Source: Petasospora fabianii (lineage: Eukaryota > Ascomycota > Saccharomycetes > Phaffomycetales > Wickerhamomycetaceae). Taken from it: DNA of 64,000 nucleotides. The stretch lies in the NCBI GenBank assembly GCA_022641835.1, contig CP048716.1:1116001-1180000 (forward strand), read 5' to 3'. The notes below the pieces were generated by a model, which made no database searches, was not told the origin of the DNA, and saw only the letters and a program-made list of their open reading frames with translations. Each line of letters starts with the position of its first letter. Within the stretch, counting starts at the first letter, position 1. This document shows positions 38,561 through 48,928 of the stretch, in pieces. The position numbers and the translations under genes were made by a program.

Positions 38561-39042
38561 GGCTGCTGGTATTATGGGCTGATAAACTAGTAGAGAAGAC
38601 GCACTGTGGGGAAGCAGGTACCCCCGCCCTCTATTTATACTTGGTGTGCCGGGAGAAGACGGACGGGGAGGCCCCTTGGGGTTTAGGGCCCGGGCACGCG
38701 CGCGAGTACCTGGCAATCCGCCAACGGCAACTTTTTCCCTGCCACACACAGGTCACAGGTCACATACATTTCGTTATCTCCCTGAAACTGCTTTAGCTGC
38801 TCTCGCTGCCGAAATCGTCAAAGCTGTCGGAGGCCTACCAAAGTTAGCCGGCGCATGAGCTGTTTTGGGATGCACGCCGAGTTGCTCCGAGCCACGTCTG
38901 GTTGAATGGAGGAACGGATCTCGAGACTGTGGGGTAAGGCTAATACATACATACATTTTTATCGTCACGTGCATGCTCGTTTATCGTCTGTTATTCACTA
39001 CTAAGATTCACTTTCAAAGCGTCGTACATTATTCTTCCACCA
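38561..39042. promoter_or_regulatory. IDP2 promoter with TATA box
   Basis: GTATAAATAG on the IDP2 strand lies at 38631-38640, about 71-80 bp from the ATG. The next 60 bp are very GC-rich (38641-38710). An ACAT repeat lies at 38943-38955. No gene is present. Confidence 0.55.
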
Positions 39043-42000
39043 TCAGGAGTCCTGGTAGAATGGAATATCAAACATGTCGTATGGAGAGGCATCACCAATC
39101 AACTTCTCAAAGTCGAGCGTACCAAAGACACCACCATACACTGACGGATCGAACGTGCCATTACCACCACCATGGCCATGACCATGACCATTACCACTAT
39201 TACCACTATTAATACCACCACCACTAGTATTGTTGTGTCGGCTCGGTATCGTGCTCTCCACGTTATAATCCCCTGCAGCACTATCATCCAATGCGTTACT
39301 CAACACATTACCAACAGCTCCATTCACAGCATCACCCTCCTGAATGTTCTTAGAAGTGTTCGACGCCATCATCTGGAACCACAATCTATCAATCTCCACA
39401 TTGCTCATGACGTTTTTGTTAGTGTGGAAGCCGTTGTTCGGCGGTGTGCTTCCACCACTGAGTTCACTCTGTGTTCCAGACATCCCAGTAGACCCAGTAG
39501 TGTCATACACACTAATACCACCAGGCATGTGTGGGTATGATTTTGGTGCAGACATCGGTGGTGAAGTAGCCTTTGAAGTCTTCTTCGATTTGGTGTTGAG
39601 TCTTTGTAATACCGGTTGTTCAAATCTTTTCGTAGTGACAAGTGCAAGAAGTTGATCTAACTGATACTCTGACAACTGTGCCAATTCGTTCACCTGTGGA
39701 ATAGCCTTGAAATGATCAACATCGGGTTCCACCTGGCCAGATTTGCACTCCTCGTTCATCTCACTTGATTTATCCCAAATGTTATTGGCTTCATCTGAGA
39801 GCAGCTTACCAAGATACGCGATGGACTTGTAGCCCTTCCATGCGTGGTAGTACACCGAACTCAAAGATTGGAAACTATCACGAACAAGACCGTAACTCTC
39901 AACCAACCCTTCACGGATTGCAGTGATTGTAGCCATGTACTCAAAGTCTGGATAATTGTACTTAATGTCAAGTGATCTAGAGATGAATGCAATGAGAAGC
40001 TGAGCAATCTTATGCAAGGACGTGAGAATGACTGGAACAAGCATAAGTTGGGCACCAGAGCCAAAGATCGTATCAAAGTAATTTGTCTTCCCGTTGTTGA
40101 TTGTGGAGAGGAAATAAGACATTGGGGCAAGCTCCATGACAATGGTGACCATCTTGTGAAGGATAGTGTAGTTCGACTGTGGATTGTTCAAGTAGATGTG
40201 GAAATAGATGGAGTACAATGCAGTCTTAAGCTCAATGTAATTTTTCATCTTGAAGATCTTCTCCACAGATTCAGTAGTATTACCGCTTGGCAAGTTCAGG
40301 ATGTAGCCGAGAGACTTGAAGTTACCATCAATATGGATCTCTAATCTGGCAACTTTAGTCATTAGCTCACGGACACGGACAGGTTTAGATATGTTCAAAA
40401 TATCCCTCAAGATTGGTCTCACCAAGTTGTTAATAACATCACCCATCTCACAATTCTTGATGGAAGCCTTACGAACGTCCTTGTGTGTTGTGATATTAGC
40501 CTCTTCGGACCAAATTGGAATCTTTGTATCGAATGAGTTTTCATCAACCAAGATTGGGTTACCACGTGTCAAACTTTGGTACAAGTCTAAGGTCACAATT
40601 TCATACCAGATGAATCTCCAAACGTTAGACAATCTTTGGTTCGTCTGTAACAAGTGCACATGGCTCAAATCTCTGTTCAGACCAATAGAGTTAGCCATCT
40701 GTAGAAGCATACCGAGGAACACTTCACTATCACCTCCATCACTGCCATCTCCATCCTCTGGTGCCAGCTTGTGATAGTATCTCATGAACAAGGCACATTG
40801 CAATAATGGGATGGCACCACGTCTCAACAATCTAAATTGGTTCAAGCACATCTGTGCCACGTTGACAACATTCATCCCTATGGGATTTGCCAAAATGTAT
40901 TTCTCCTCATCAGTGTTACTCAACGTTTTGCTCACGGTTAGGAACGAGATTCTCAGCACAATTAGCAAGACACCGATATATGCAAAGTCGAAACGTCTCG
41001 AGATTCGAATGCTCTTCACTTTTACCTCCTCGGAAGATCTCTTTCCAATGATATCCTGCAACTTTTCACTCAAAACTGGCTCGTTAATGAAGGGCATGAA
41101 GGCAGCTAGCGGACTTCCCATAAATCGGTCGAATAACAGCCATAAAAGTTTTTGATTTGGCAACACTTCACCAATCTTCATGATCGTTTCCGTCTCATAG
41201 TCCACTCTCGGTTGACCAAACACTTGTGTATCTCTTCTCTCGGCACTTGCTCCTTTCACTTCATCCAGGGCCTCATTCTCAAGAAGTCTTGTCTGGAATG
41301 CCTCTTCCACCTTGGCATTGGTATTGACATCCTTCCCCTCAGTGTGTTGCTGATCAACAATAATCTGTTTCACGAGATCTTTTGTATTGAGAGCCTTAGT
41401 CTGGAAACTGTACATGTTTAGGTTCTTCTTCTCCTTGCGAATCTTGAGTAACGTCACACGAAGGAATGGATCCTTTTTGATAATGCTGGCAAGAGACAGT
41501 GGACCAGAAGCGACAAGTCGACCGGCACGCACAAACACTGGCTCATAGAAATCATAAAATGTCATTGTGTCACCTTGTGTCTGGGAGGATATAGATCCAG
41601 GTGTATCAGGTGTAGCACCCAGAGGCGGGAGAATACCACCACGAATGTTTGACTCGTTATGCTGTGGAGCAACATCATGAATAGGGCTTGTTGTGCTGGC
41701 AATGCTTGGTCTACCAATGTTTGGTTGCGGGAAGGGAAGGGATGTCCTTTGTTGCCCTTGTTGATGAGGAAAGTCGAGAATCTGTTGGTAGTTATTGTAT
41801 GAAGTGGCCATCGAAGACAATGGTGAGCCAATGGATTGGCTTGGGTGATACATTTGTGAGTGTTCGTGCTTCCCCTGTGAGTGATCTGTTGAGCTTGGTT
41901 GTACAGAGAAAGTCGACTCCAGGCCCATGACGCTCCCCGTGCTTCCTGGTTTCGTATCATTAGATTTGGTCTGCTTGACCTTGGGCTTTGGGGTAGAACC

Positions 42001-42344
42001 TAAGGTCGAGGCAGAGTTAAGTGTAATGTGTGCTAGCGGGACGTTAGCCGCGAGGGTGTAGTCGTCGGCAACCTTTGATCTGATATCCTCGTTCCAAGAG
42101 GGCTCTTGGTACTCGCACATATTGCCCTTTCCAGCCGCCACACATACTTTACACTGAGGACGGCCCTTGTCACACTAAAAATCAATCATTAGTATCCTGT
42201 TGAATATCATGCAGAATATACGATGTTACTCACCTTAACCTTCTTCTTTCGGCACTGCGAACACGACGTAACAGTGCGCTTCCTCTTAGAAGGAGGACCC
42301 ATCTGGTTGTGGAATGCCATCTCAGCCATCTGGTGCTTCGACAT
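39043..42344 (-). CDS. Zn(II)2Cys6 fungal transcription factor (two exons)
   Basis: Exon 1 (42234-42344) encodes 37 residues ending CSQCRKKKVK. The intron 42175-42233 (59 nt) has GTGAGT, TACTAAT and TAG. Exon 2 (39043-42174) begins CDKGRPQCKVC. Splicing therefore restores the full zinc cluster, and the total is 1,080 residues. Without exon 1 half the cluster is missing. After the cluster, MCEYQEPSW resembles the YxExxW linker of Hap1-type factors. The middle homology region (about 215-560, MTFYDFYEPVFVRAGR, LLRRGAIPLLQCALFMRYY, RFIWYEIVTLDLYQSLTRG) is the fungal-specific TF domain. The C-terminus is Asn/Gly/Ser-rich with an acidic end (FDIPFYQDS) that could activate. I cannot assign an orthologue. 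It is divergent from OXA1 (251 bp). Confidence 0.9.
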
Positions 42345-42595
42345 TGTACACTTCGATCAATCGCAGAAGCGGTGTCTTTGTCGTGAGAGAGAGAGAGCCA
42401 CTGTCTATTCATGATAAGCGCACATTTCCTAGATCTCCGCGAATTGTTGATAGAGAGATTTCTTAGACAGTGTGGTGTACAGGTGTTTCCGCGAACTTTT
42501 CATCAACGAATCCTCTTCACCAGTCGAGATCGAGAGCTGTTGCGAGAGGGGGCCCTCTGCTTGACCCCGCACATCATATTCCACCGGTCCCTATA

Positions 42596-43856
42596 ATGCT
42601 GAGGTCTTCGATCCTGCGTGCCATGAGGGTGGTATGTGCTCTCCATATGATGGTAGTTGTTCTATTGCTCTGAGGAGTCAGACGCGGAACAGCACCACTT
42701 TTTTTCATTCCACCACACACGTACTAACACTAATACAAAGGCCCGTTTCACACCAACAGCTGTTGCTGGCTCCTTTGTCACGCCTACTCTCGTACACAGA
42801 GCTCAGTTCCAGAACGTTAGATTTAACTCTACACAAAAGGTTGCTGAGGCTGCTTCTGAGATCCAGCAAACGCTTCCATCTTTTGAAACCATCACCGATG
42901 CCGCCTCTCAAGCTGGCCAAGTAATCGGTGACGCTTCCGCTCAATGGGGTTACATGCAGTCCATTGGTCTGGCCAAGTCTTGGTGGTGGCCACCAGAGTT
43001 GATCCAGCACATCATGGAGATCGTCCACGTCAGCACAGGTCTTCCTTGGTGGGCCACGATATCCCTTGTCACCATTGGTGTCCGTGTCGTTCTCTTCCCA
43101 CTTTATGTCAAGTCCTCCGACATGATGGCAAGAAATGCCAAAATCAAACCACAGCTCGATGAGATCCAGGCTAAGCTCATGTCCTCCATTGAAATGTCCG
43201 AGTCTCAGCAAGTCATGCTTCAACGTAAGAAACTCTTGAAGGAAAACGGTATCAAGAACAGATACCTTCTCGCACCAATGTTGCAGCTTCCATTGGCCCT
43301 CGGTTTCTTCGCTGGTCTTCGTCACATGGCCAACGCCCCAGTTGCTGGTCTATCCGACCAAGGTATCCTCTGGTTCCAGGACTTGACCGCTGCCGATCCA
43401 TATCTTGGTCTCCAGTGCTTGTCTGCTGCTGTGATCATGGGTTTCATGAGACTTGGTGGTGAGACTGGTGCTCAGAACTTCTCTCCGACTATGAAGAAAG
43501 TCTTCACTATTTTACCTTTGGTGTCGATTCCAGCCACCATGTCCCTGTCCTCTGCTGTGGTACTCTACTTCTTTGTCAATGGTTTGTTCTCTGTGCTCCA
43601 GAGTATGATCTTGAAGAACAAGATCTTCAGAAAATGGGCAGGTCTTTCCGACATTATGCCTCCGCCTCCTGTCGATCCATCCAAACCACAGGAAGGTATG
43701 ATGGACTCTTTCAGAAAGCAGATGGAGAAGGCTCGTGAGCAGGCCGAGAAAAGAGCTGAAGCTAAGGCCAAGGAGGAGGAACAAAAGGCATTGGCTGATC
43801 AGCAGAAAAAGAACAGTCACATCAGAATTGTCAAGAAGTCTCAATTGAAGAAGTAA
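42596..43856 (+). CDS. OXA1: Mitochondrial inner-membrane insertase OXA1 (two exons)
   Basis: Oxa1 inserts mitochondrially made proteins such as Cox2 into the inner membrane and binds the ribosome. Exon 1 (42596-42631) encodes MLRSSILRAMRV. The intron 42632-42740 (109 nt) has GTATGT, TACTAAC at 42722-42728 and AAG. Exon 2 (42741-43856) gives 383 residues in all. Conserved phrases are TGLPWWATI, FPLYVKSSDMMARN, QRKKLLKENGIKNR, LGFFAGLRHMAN, RLGGETGAQNFS and SSAVVLYFFVNG, covering five transmembrane helices. The C-terminal Lys/Glu/Gln coiled coil (EKAREQAEKRAEAKAKEEEQ) is the ribosome-binding tail. CTG codons at 42969 and 43545 fall at conserved Leu positions. Confidence 0.95.
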
Positions 43857-44010
43857 AGACTCCACTTGATAAGAACGTAAATAGTGCTGAGTGTGTTTTC
43901 ATGTACATAAAATCTTGGTAAGTGTTAACTATTTGTGCCTATGCTCCGGTTCAAAGCAGAAGAACTACACAACTCAAGTGATCATGTCATAACATCGTGT
44001 GTTTTTGTAT

Positions 44011-45906
44011 TCACTTATCTGTAGTCTGTTCACCCTCGGCAACAGGTCCTTTGGCATCAGCACCAACGTTCTCTTTTGCCTTCGACGTCTCAGAATCAGC
44101 AGCATCAGTACTTTCTGAATTTTCAATTGGAGTTGCGTTATCCGTTGTGACCTTGGCAGGGGTGGATGTGCCAGCTTCAGTTGCAGTAGGGGCCGGCGTA
44201 GACACAGTAGGAGTAGGAGTAGCAGTTTTATTCACAGCCCCCTTAAGAGCCTCATTATGGGCTCTTATTCTGGCGGTCTTGGTACGTCTGGCAATAGCAA
44301 CTTTTTGATCTCTTTCCAACTCACCCGTAACCTTCTGTAAGTAATGCGGCACAGCCTTGCCATTTTTCAAATATGACATCTTCCAATTACGAGCCTTATC
44401 CTTCAATTGGACCTGTGTACGACTCTTCAATGCCTCGTTGACTTTACCACCAGGGCCATAAAACTCTAGGATCTTGGCCCAATGTGGACCGTATCCTTCC
44501 AATGCCTCGACAAGTGCGCTCTCCTCTTCTGGCGTCCATGGTCTTCTCATGATGTTACGAAGACGTGGTGGCCCCGATGATGAGCCTGAGGCGGATGGGG
44601 TCCCTGCAGCTGATGACACAGCAGTGGCCTCGTGCTTGCGCTTGTAAGAGTCACGCTCCTGAATTTGACGTTCCTCCTCTTCTTTTATCTTATCATCCAA
44701 ACGTTTTTGAATTTCCTCTCTTGAAAGACCCGATAATTGGGAGCCACCAATGGTCTCAGAGATGGCAACCTCGTTGAACTTGGCAAGGAATGTGTTACGG
44801 CCCTTACGACCCCAGAGAAGGGAACCAATGTTCTTGGAGACATGGTTGAAAAGTTCCTTGAGGAAGATGAGCCAATCGTAGCTTTCAGACAAATCTTGGT
44901 CATCTGGGGTACTGAGGAGAGTATCACGACGGGACTTGCAACGGATGATAAAGTCTTGTTCTGCAGGTGTGAGTTGTGTAGATTGACGACGCTCAAGAAG
45001 CATCTGATCGATATTGTCTGGGAAGATGTCATCTAAGATTTCCTCTTTGCTTCTGCTTCCGGATTCGAGTGCGGATATGTATGCCTGTGTCTTCAGCTCG
45101 AGGAACAAACCGGCCTGTGCCTTTAAAAGCTTTCCAGCAATGATGTTGACAGCGGACCCAGACTTTTGGGACTTGAACCAACTGCTCGATGATGATGGAC
45201 AAAAGACGTCCAAGAAGAACTCATTCAAGAAAAAGAAACCGACCTCGATGGAACCCAGAGTTGCAAGTAAAAATGTGGCCAAGTTTGCCTTTCTCAAAGC
45301 AGAGTCAATGGTATCTTCAATATCCTTCAGATTCTTGACGCCCTCTGCGCCAATCGTTTCTGTGTTCTCGACAATGTGCTTCAAGTCCAGGAAAGGATCC
45401 TCCTCTGAGTATATTCTCTTGATCTGTTCAAACAACTCCACGAGATCTCTGTAGACGAGACCTTCAGGAGTCGGTTCCTCGTTGGTAATGATGGCAAGCG
45501 TCTCCTCATAGGGACCCACACCGATGAGTCTGAGGATCTGTGTGGCAACATTATCCAAGAGTGGAACTGAGTTGATGGCGAACTGGATTCTAATTGGAAG
45601 GGAGTCGTGAGCTTGTAGTGAGAGTGGGAGGGATGCAAGGTTAGCCTTCATCAGTACGAGAGGTGATAGCTCAGTTCTTTGTGGGAGTTCAATGGAGGCA
45701 AAGAGAGCAGAGTCTGCTGGAATCGAGATACCGTTATGCATTACAGTCTTGGTCGTAGTGTCAGGTTGTGCAGTGGGTTCGCTAACGGATGGTGTTTCAA
45801 TGGCATCTTGTTCCTGTTCAAGCCTCAGACGCTTGGAGGCATCTTCGCCCTCAAGTGGGGTATCAGCGGGTCTCTTATCGGCTGAAAGTGAGGGATCCAC
45901 TTCCAT
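44011..45906 (-). CDS. TBF1: Telobox-binding factor TBF1
   Basis: Tbf1 binds TTAGGG/AACCCT-type repeats at subtelomeres and at snoRNA or, in many yeasts, ribosomal protein gene promoters. The 631-residue protein has an N-terminal TRF-homology-like helical domain (about 95-375, with LPIRIQFAINSVPLLDNVATQI and VYRDLVELFEQIKRIYSEEDPFLDLKHI). A charged linker follows. The single C-terminal Myb/SANT domain (about 462-520) runs RRPWTPEEESALVEALEGYG, HWAKILEFYGPGG and the telobox QVQLKDKARNWK. The tail is Thr/Pro/Ala-rich. S. cerevisiae Tbf1 is 562 aa. It converges with OXA1 (154 bp). Confidence 0.93.
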   Translation of the reverse strand: MEVDPSLSADKRPADTPLEGEDASKRLRLEQEQDAIETPSVSEPTAQPDTTTKTVMHNGISIPADSALFASIELPQRTELSPLVLMKANLASLPLSLQAHDSLPIRIQFAINSVPLLDNVATQILRLIGVGPYEETLAIITNEEPTPEGLVYRDLVELFEQIKRIYSEEDPFLDLKHIVENTETIGAEGVKNLKDIEDTIDSALRKANLATFLLATLGSIEVGFFFLNEFFLDVFCPSSSSSWFKSQKSGSAVNIIAGKLLKAQAGLFLELKTQAYISALESGSRSKEEILDDIFPDNIDQMLLERRQSTQLTPAEQDFIIRCKSRRDTLLSTPDDQDLSESYDWLIFLKELFNHVSKNIGSLLWGRKGRNTFLAKFNEVAISETIGGSQLSGLSREEIQKRLDDKIKEEEERQIQERDSYKRKHEATAVSSAAGTPSASGSSSGPPRLRNIMRRPWTPEEESALVEALEGYGPHWAKILEFYGPGGKVNEALKSRTQVQLKDKARNWKMSYLKNGKAVPHYLQKVTGELERDQKVAIARRTKTARIRAHNEALKGAVNKTATPTPTVSTPAPTATEAGTSTPAKVTTDNATPIENSESTDAADSETSKAKENVGADAKGPVAEGEQTTDK

Positions 45907-46856
45907 AGTTGATTAAGTGGTATATGCCGGGATGAGTGTATGTGGTAAGGTGATATGGAGGGTCGATATGTGAGGATGAAGAGACATGTAGTTGTTTCCT
46001 TTGTTTACCTTTTCGATAAATTTTTTTGTTAGGAGCCCTTGGGCTGAAATTCGGTTCTGACCACCTGGCTACGAGAGTTTTAGTACCCCAGTTCGAATCG
46101 CGCCATAGTCTCTATTTTTCAGTCATTTAGAAAAATCAACTTGGATGCCAGCATTTAAATTGTGCTGAGGAACAACTAAAGCGATACTAATAAGGGAGCT
46201 CCCAAATGAGATAACACCACTGGTTACAATTGATCCTAAACTGCCTACATCTTACACATAGTATCCCCCGCGATGTGAAACCTTCATGGCTCTATCAAGG
46301 GTTTTGATAAGAGCGAGTACATGGCGTACAGCGTAAACAACAGACACAGAAACAGGGGAATATTTTGCATCATACAGAGGGACCAGAACGGATTTAAGCA
46401 TGCTGCTTGATTTTCTGTTTCCAGGGCCCAATTTGTGTGGGAAGAGCATGGCGACAGAATGAAAAAAGAGCAGGACAAATGGTGTTGTACTGAAGGGTCC
46501 CCAATAGTGTGTGTAATTGTCAGTCCGCTGTGAGGAAATGTGGAAATCCGTCGCGTTTTCATGGGGGAGTCCCCCGCATTTTTTCAGCCATTTGCCCGAG
46601 CGATGTTCCCATTTCCACGGGGTCATGTTGACAATGATACCCCCCATCGTTGTCCCAGCGACAAGCATTTGTTTTGATTTATGTGGGAGCGCGCCCCCGC
46701 CTGTCGCGCGCATCAGCAGCAACTGCGGAAACCAAAACAAATACAAAAAGGACGCGATCCGCCCACATCTTCGTTTCTTCAAGATGAAGCACCTGCTTCT
46801 GTCTCCACGGACTTACAAAAGCTCTCTATTACTTTGTTAACCCCTTCAATTACACA
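45907..46856. promoter_or_regulatory. Divergent region TBF1/HHO1
   Basis: These 950 bp separate two chromatin-factor genes. A tRNA-like remnant (GTTCGAATC at 46092-46100) lies near 46050-46110. A 176-codon antisense frame (46252-46782, first ATG at 46713) covers much of it but has no recognisable domain. Several CCCCCGC stretches (46265-46271, 46572-46578 and 46693-46699) are unexplained. Confidence 0.45.
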
Positions 46857-47499
46857 ATGGCCGCTGCTACCGCTACCAAGAAGACTGCCTCCAAGAAGGC
46901 CCCAGAGCACCCACCATATGCCGGTATGTCAAGGTTGTTTGTGATTGTTGCATGAGGTGAATTCCACTTTGCTCTTCACAATAACAAACAGGTATCTCTC
47001 TATGTTCGCAAGGGCATTTACTAACTAATTATCTGCAGAGTTGATCAAGGCTGGCATTGTCTCCCTCAAGGAGCGTAATGGTTCCTCCCGTCAGGCTTTG
47101 AAGAAGTACATTCACTCCAACTACAAGATCACCGCTTCCAACTTTGACTCTCTGTTCAACCTCGCTTTGAGAAGAGGTGTTGAGAAGGGTATCTTTGCTC
47201 AGCCAAAGGGTCCATCTGGTCCAGTTAAGCTCAACAAGGCCCCAGCTGCTGAGAAGAAGCCAGTTGCTAAGAAGGCTGCTCCAGCTAAGAAGGCTGCCCC
47301 AGCTAAGAAAGCCGCTCCAAAGAAGGCTGCCCCAAAGAAGGTTGTTGCCAAGAAGGCTGCTCCAGCTAAGAAGGCTGCTCCAAAGAAGGTTGTCAAGAAG
47401 GCCGCTCCAGCTAAGAAGACTGTCGCTAAGAAGGTTGTCAAGAAGGCTGCCCCAGCTAAGAAGGCTGCTCCAAAGAAGAAGACTGTTGCTAAGAAGTAA
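46857..47499 (+). CDS. HHO1: Linker histone H1, HHO1 (two exons)
   Basis: This is a linker histone binding nucleosomal DNA at the dyad. Exon 1 (46857-46923) encodes [20 protein letters not shown] plus two residues. The intron 46924-47038 (115 nt) has GTATGT, TACTAAC at 47019-47025 and CAG. Exon 2 (47039-47499) gives 175 residues in all. The winged-helix globular domain runs [27 protein letters not shown] and [20 protein letters not shown] (about 22-90). The Lys/Ala/Pro tail is made of KAAPAKK/KAAPKK repeats. S. cerevisiae Hho1 has two globular domains; this one has a single domain with a classical tail. Confidence 0.95.
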
Positions 47500-48928
47500 A
47501 TCTGTTGATTCTTCTGCTTGACCTCACTATTTGCCATTCTCCTCCCTTCCCTTCCCTTGTACAATGACTACCCCCTTGCTTCCCCCTTTTCCTTATTTTT
47601 GTCTCTTGTCTTTACGAAACGTGTTGATTTTTGGTTTTCCCTTTTTTTGTCACTTGCTTTATGTCTTGGTGTCCTTGACGATGCCTTTGGGTTCTGACTC
47701 TCGCTCTCTCTCTCTATGTGCACCCAAGATGTTGCCATTAAGGTATGTTGGTGTCTCATGATGAACTTGTGATGCCTCTCTATAATGAGTATTTACCCCA
47801 TGTTGATGGCATCGGAACGAGATATCGGGTCAGATTTAAGGTGGTTTTTGTATGATATTTTGACTTGAGCTGTATTAGTATACCTCTATTTTTTTTCTAT
47901 TTCTCTTTTTGTTGTTGTTGTTATCCCAGGATGTTCTTTTGTCAAATATGGTTGTATAATTGGTGTGTATACTACGTTCCACGAAATTGTAAAACTCTAG
48001 AATAGTAGAGAACTATTTAGTTTAAGGCCGTGGCATAAAGTCGCCGAGACATTGTCAGTACGGCGGAAGGGGGAAAAGAACGCATGCGGCATAATGGATA
48101 GAAGGCGTGATCCCGGAAACCGGCTGTCTGGTTCGGTTTCGTCTCGGGGGTAAAGAAAAGTTGGTGTACGAGGGGGTAGATTGGATCATTGAGAAAAACG
48201 AAAAAAAGGGAAAAAAGGTGTAACATTACACGCAGAGATCCTAATATAGATTTGTTAGTTACGAGCATAAGCAATGAATATAACACTAAGGCCCTTGAAT
48301 ACAAAGATTTCTCGTTTAAAACTATAGATGTCGTTTGAACTTTCAACGCGGCCCATCGCACTCTTCCCGAGCTCTACCCCCCGCGCGTTTCGCGAGAGCC
48401 GGGGGTACTTTATATGGTGACACTTCTATTGGCCCAATTCCTCTTGCTCCGCTGTTCTTTGTACTCAGACAACGGCCTGAGCCCCTGTTGCTCGAGCAGA
48501 TAATCTTATCATCTGAATTACTTTAGACTTCCGGCTCGCCCGTTTTGCCACAGTCTATAAAGAACAGCCAGCTCCACCGCCCGGCCATTGACTCCGTCTC
48601 GGTACAACCGGCTGTAGCGACACGCCCCATTGTGCACCTAAGTCCTCTGTCACCCGAAGGATAACTTCACCACTCCCGGATCTTATCACGAGCTATCCGC
48701 TCCCATACTTCTGGTTACTCTGTCCCCACCTCTTTCTCTACCCGCTTCCGTAGCTGGTTCCTACAGACTCCCGACAGAGATCACACTTTCCTCTCTCCCC
48801 CACACACTCACATACAAGTACACGGCTCCCACACACAACACTCACAAACCGAGCTCCCCCACAACCTTTCCCCGGCTCGACATTGTCTCCGATCCGCCAC
48901 TCATCCACACCACCACCTTTTCCCACAA
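47500..48928. promoter_or_regulatory. Long intergenic region HHO1 to RRM gene, with pyrimidine-rich leader
   Basis: These 1,429 bp have no convincing gene. The first 300 bp are T-rich HHO1 3' flank. Around 48376-48408 an inverted repeat (TACCCCCC and GGGGGTA flanking GCGCGTTTCGCG) could form a strong hairpin. From about 48600 to 48928 the plus strand is very C/T-rich and G-poor, which suggests a long 5' leader of the RRM gene. A 114-codon antisense frame (48017-48361) looks spurious. Confidence 0.5.

Noticed and set aside
42657-42740. Extended N-terminus for OXA1 from a TTG
   Set aside because: This is intron sequence: GTATGT, TACTAAC and AAG frame a short first exon with a proper ATG.
46050-46110. 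tRNA-like signal: B-box GTTCGAATC and a nearby TGGCTACGAG
   Set aside because: A and B elements are too close, the T stem does not pair and there is no acceptor stem. It may be a decayed tRNA.
46252-46782. 176-codon antisense frame upstream of HHO1 (ATG only from 46713)
   Set aside because: It starts at a TTG, has no domain or sensible hydrophobic pattern, and covers promoter DNA of two well-supported genes. Left as unproven rather than called.
48017-48361. 114-codon antisense frame in the HHO1 to RRM-gene gap
   Set aside because: No recognisable protein features, overlaps a GC-rich hairpin, and does not look selected.
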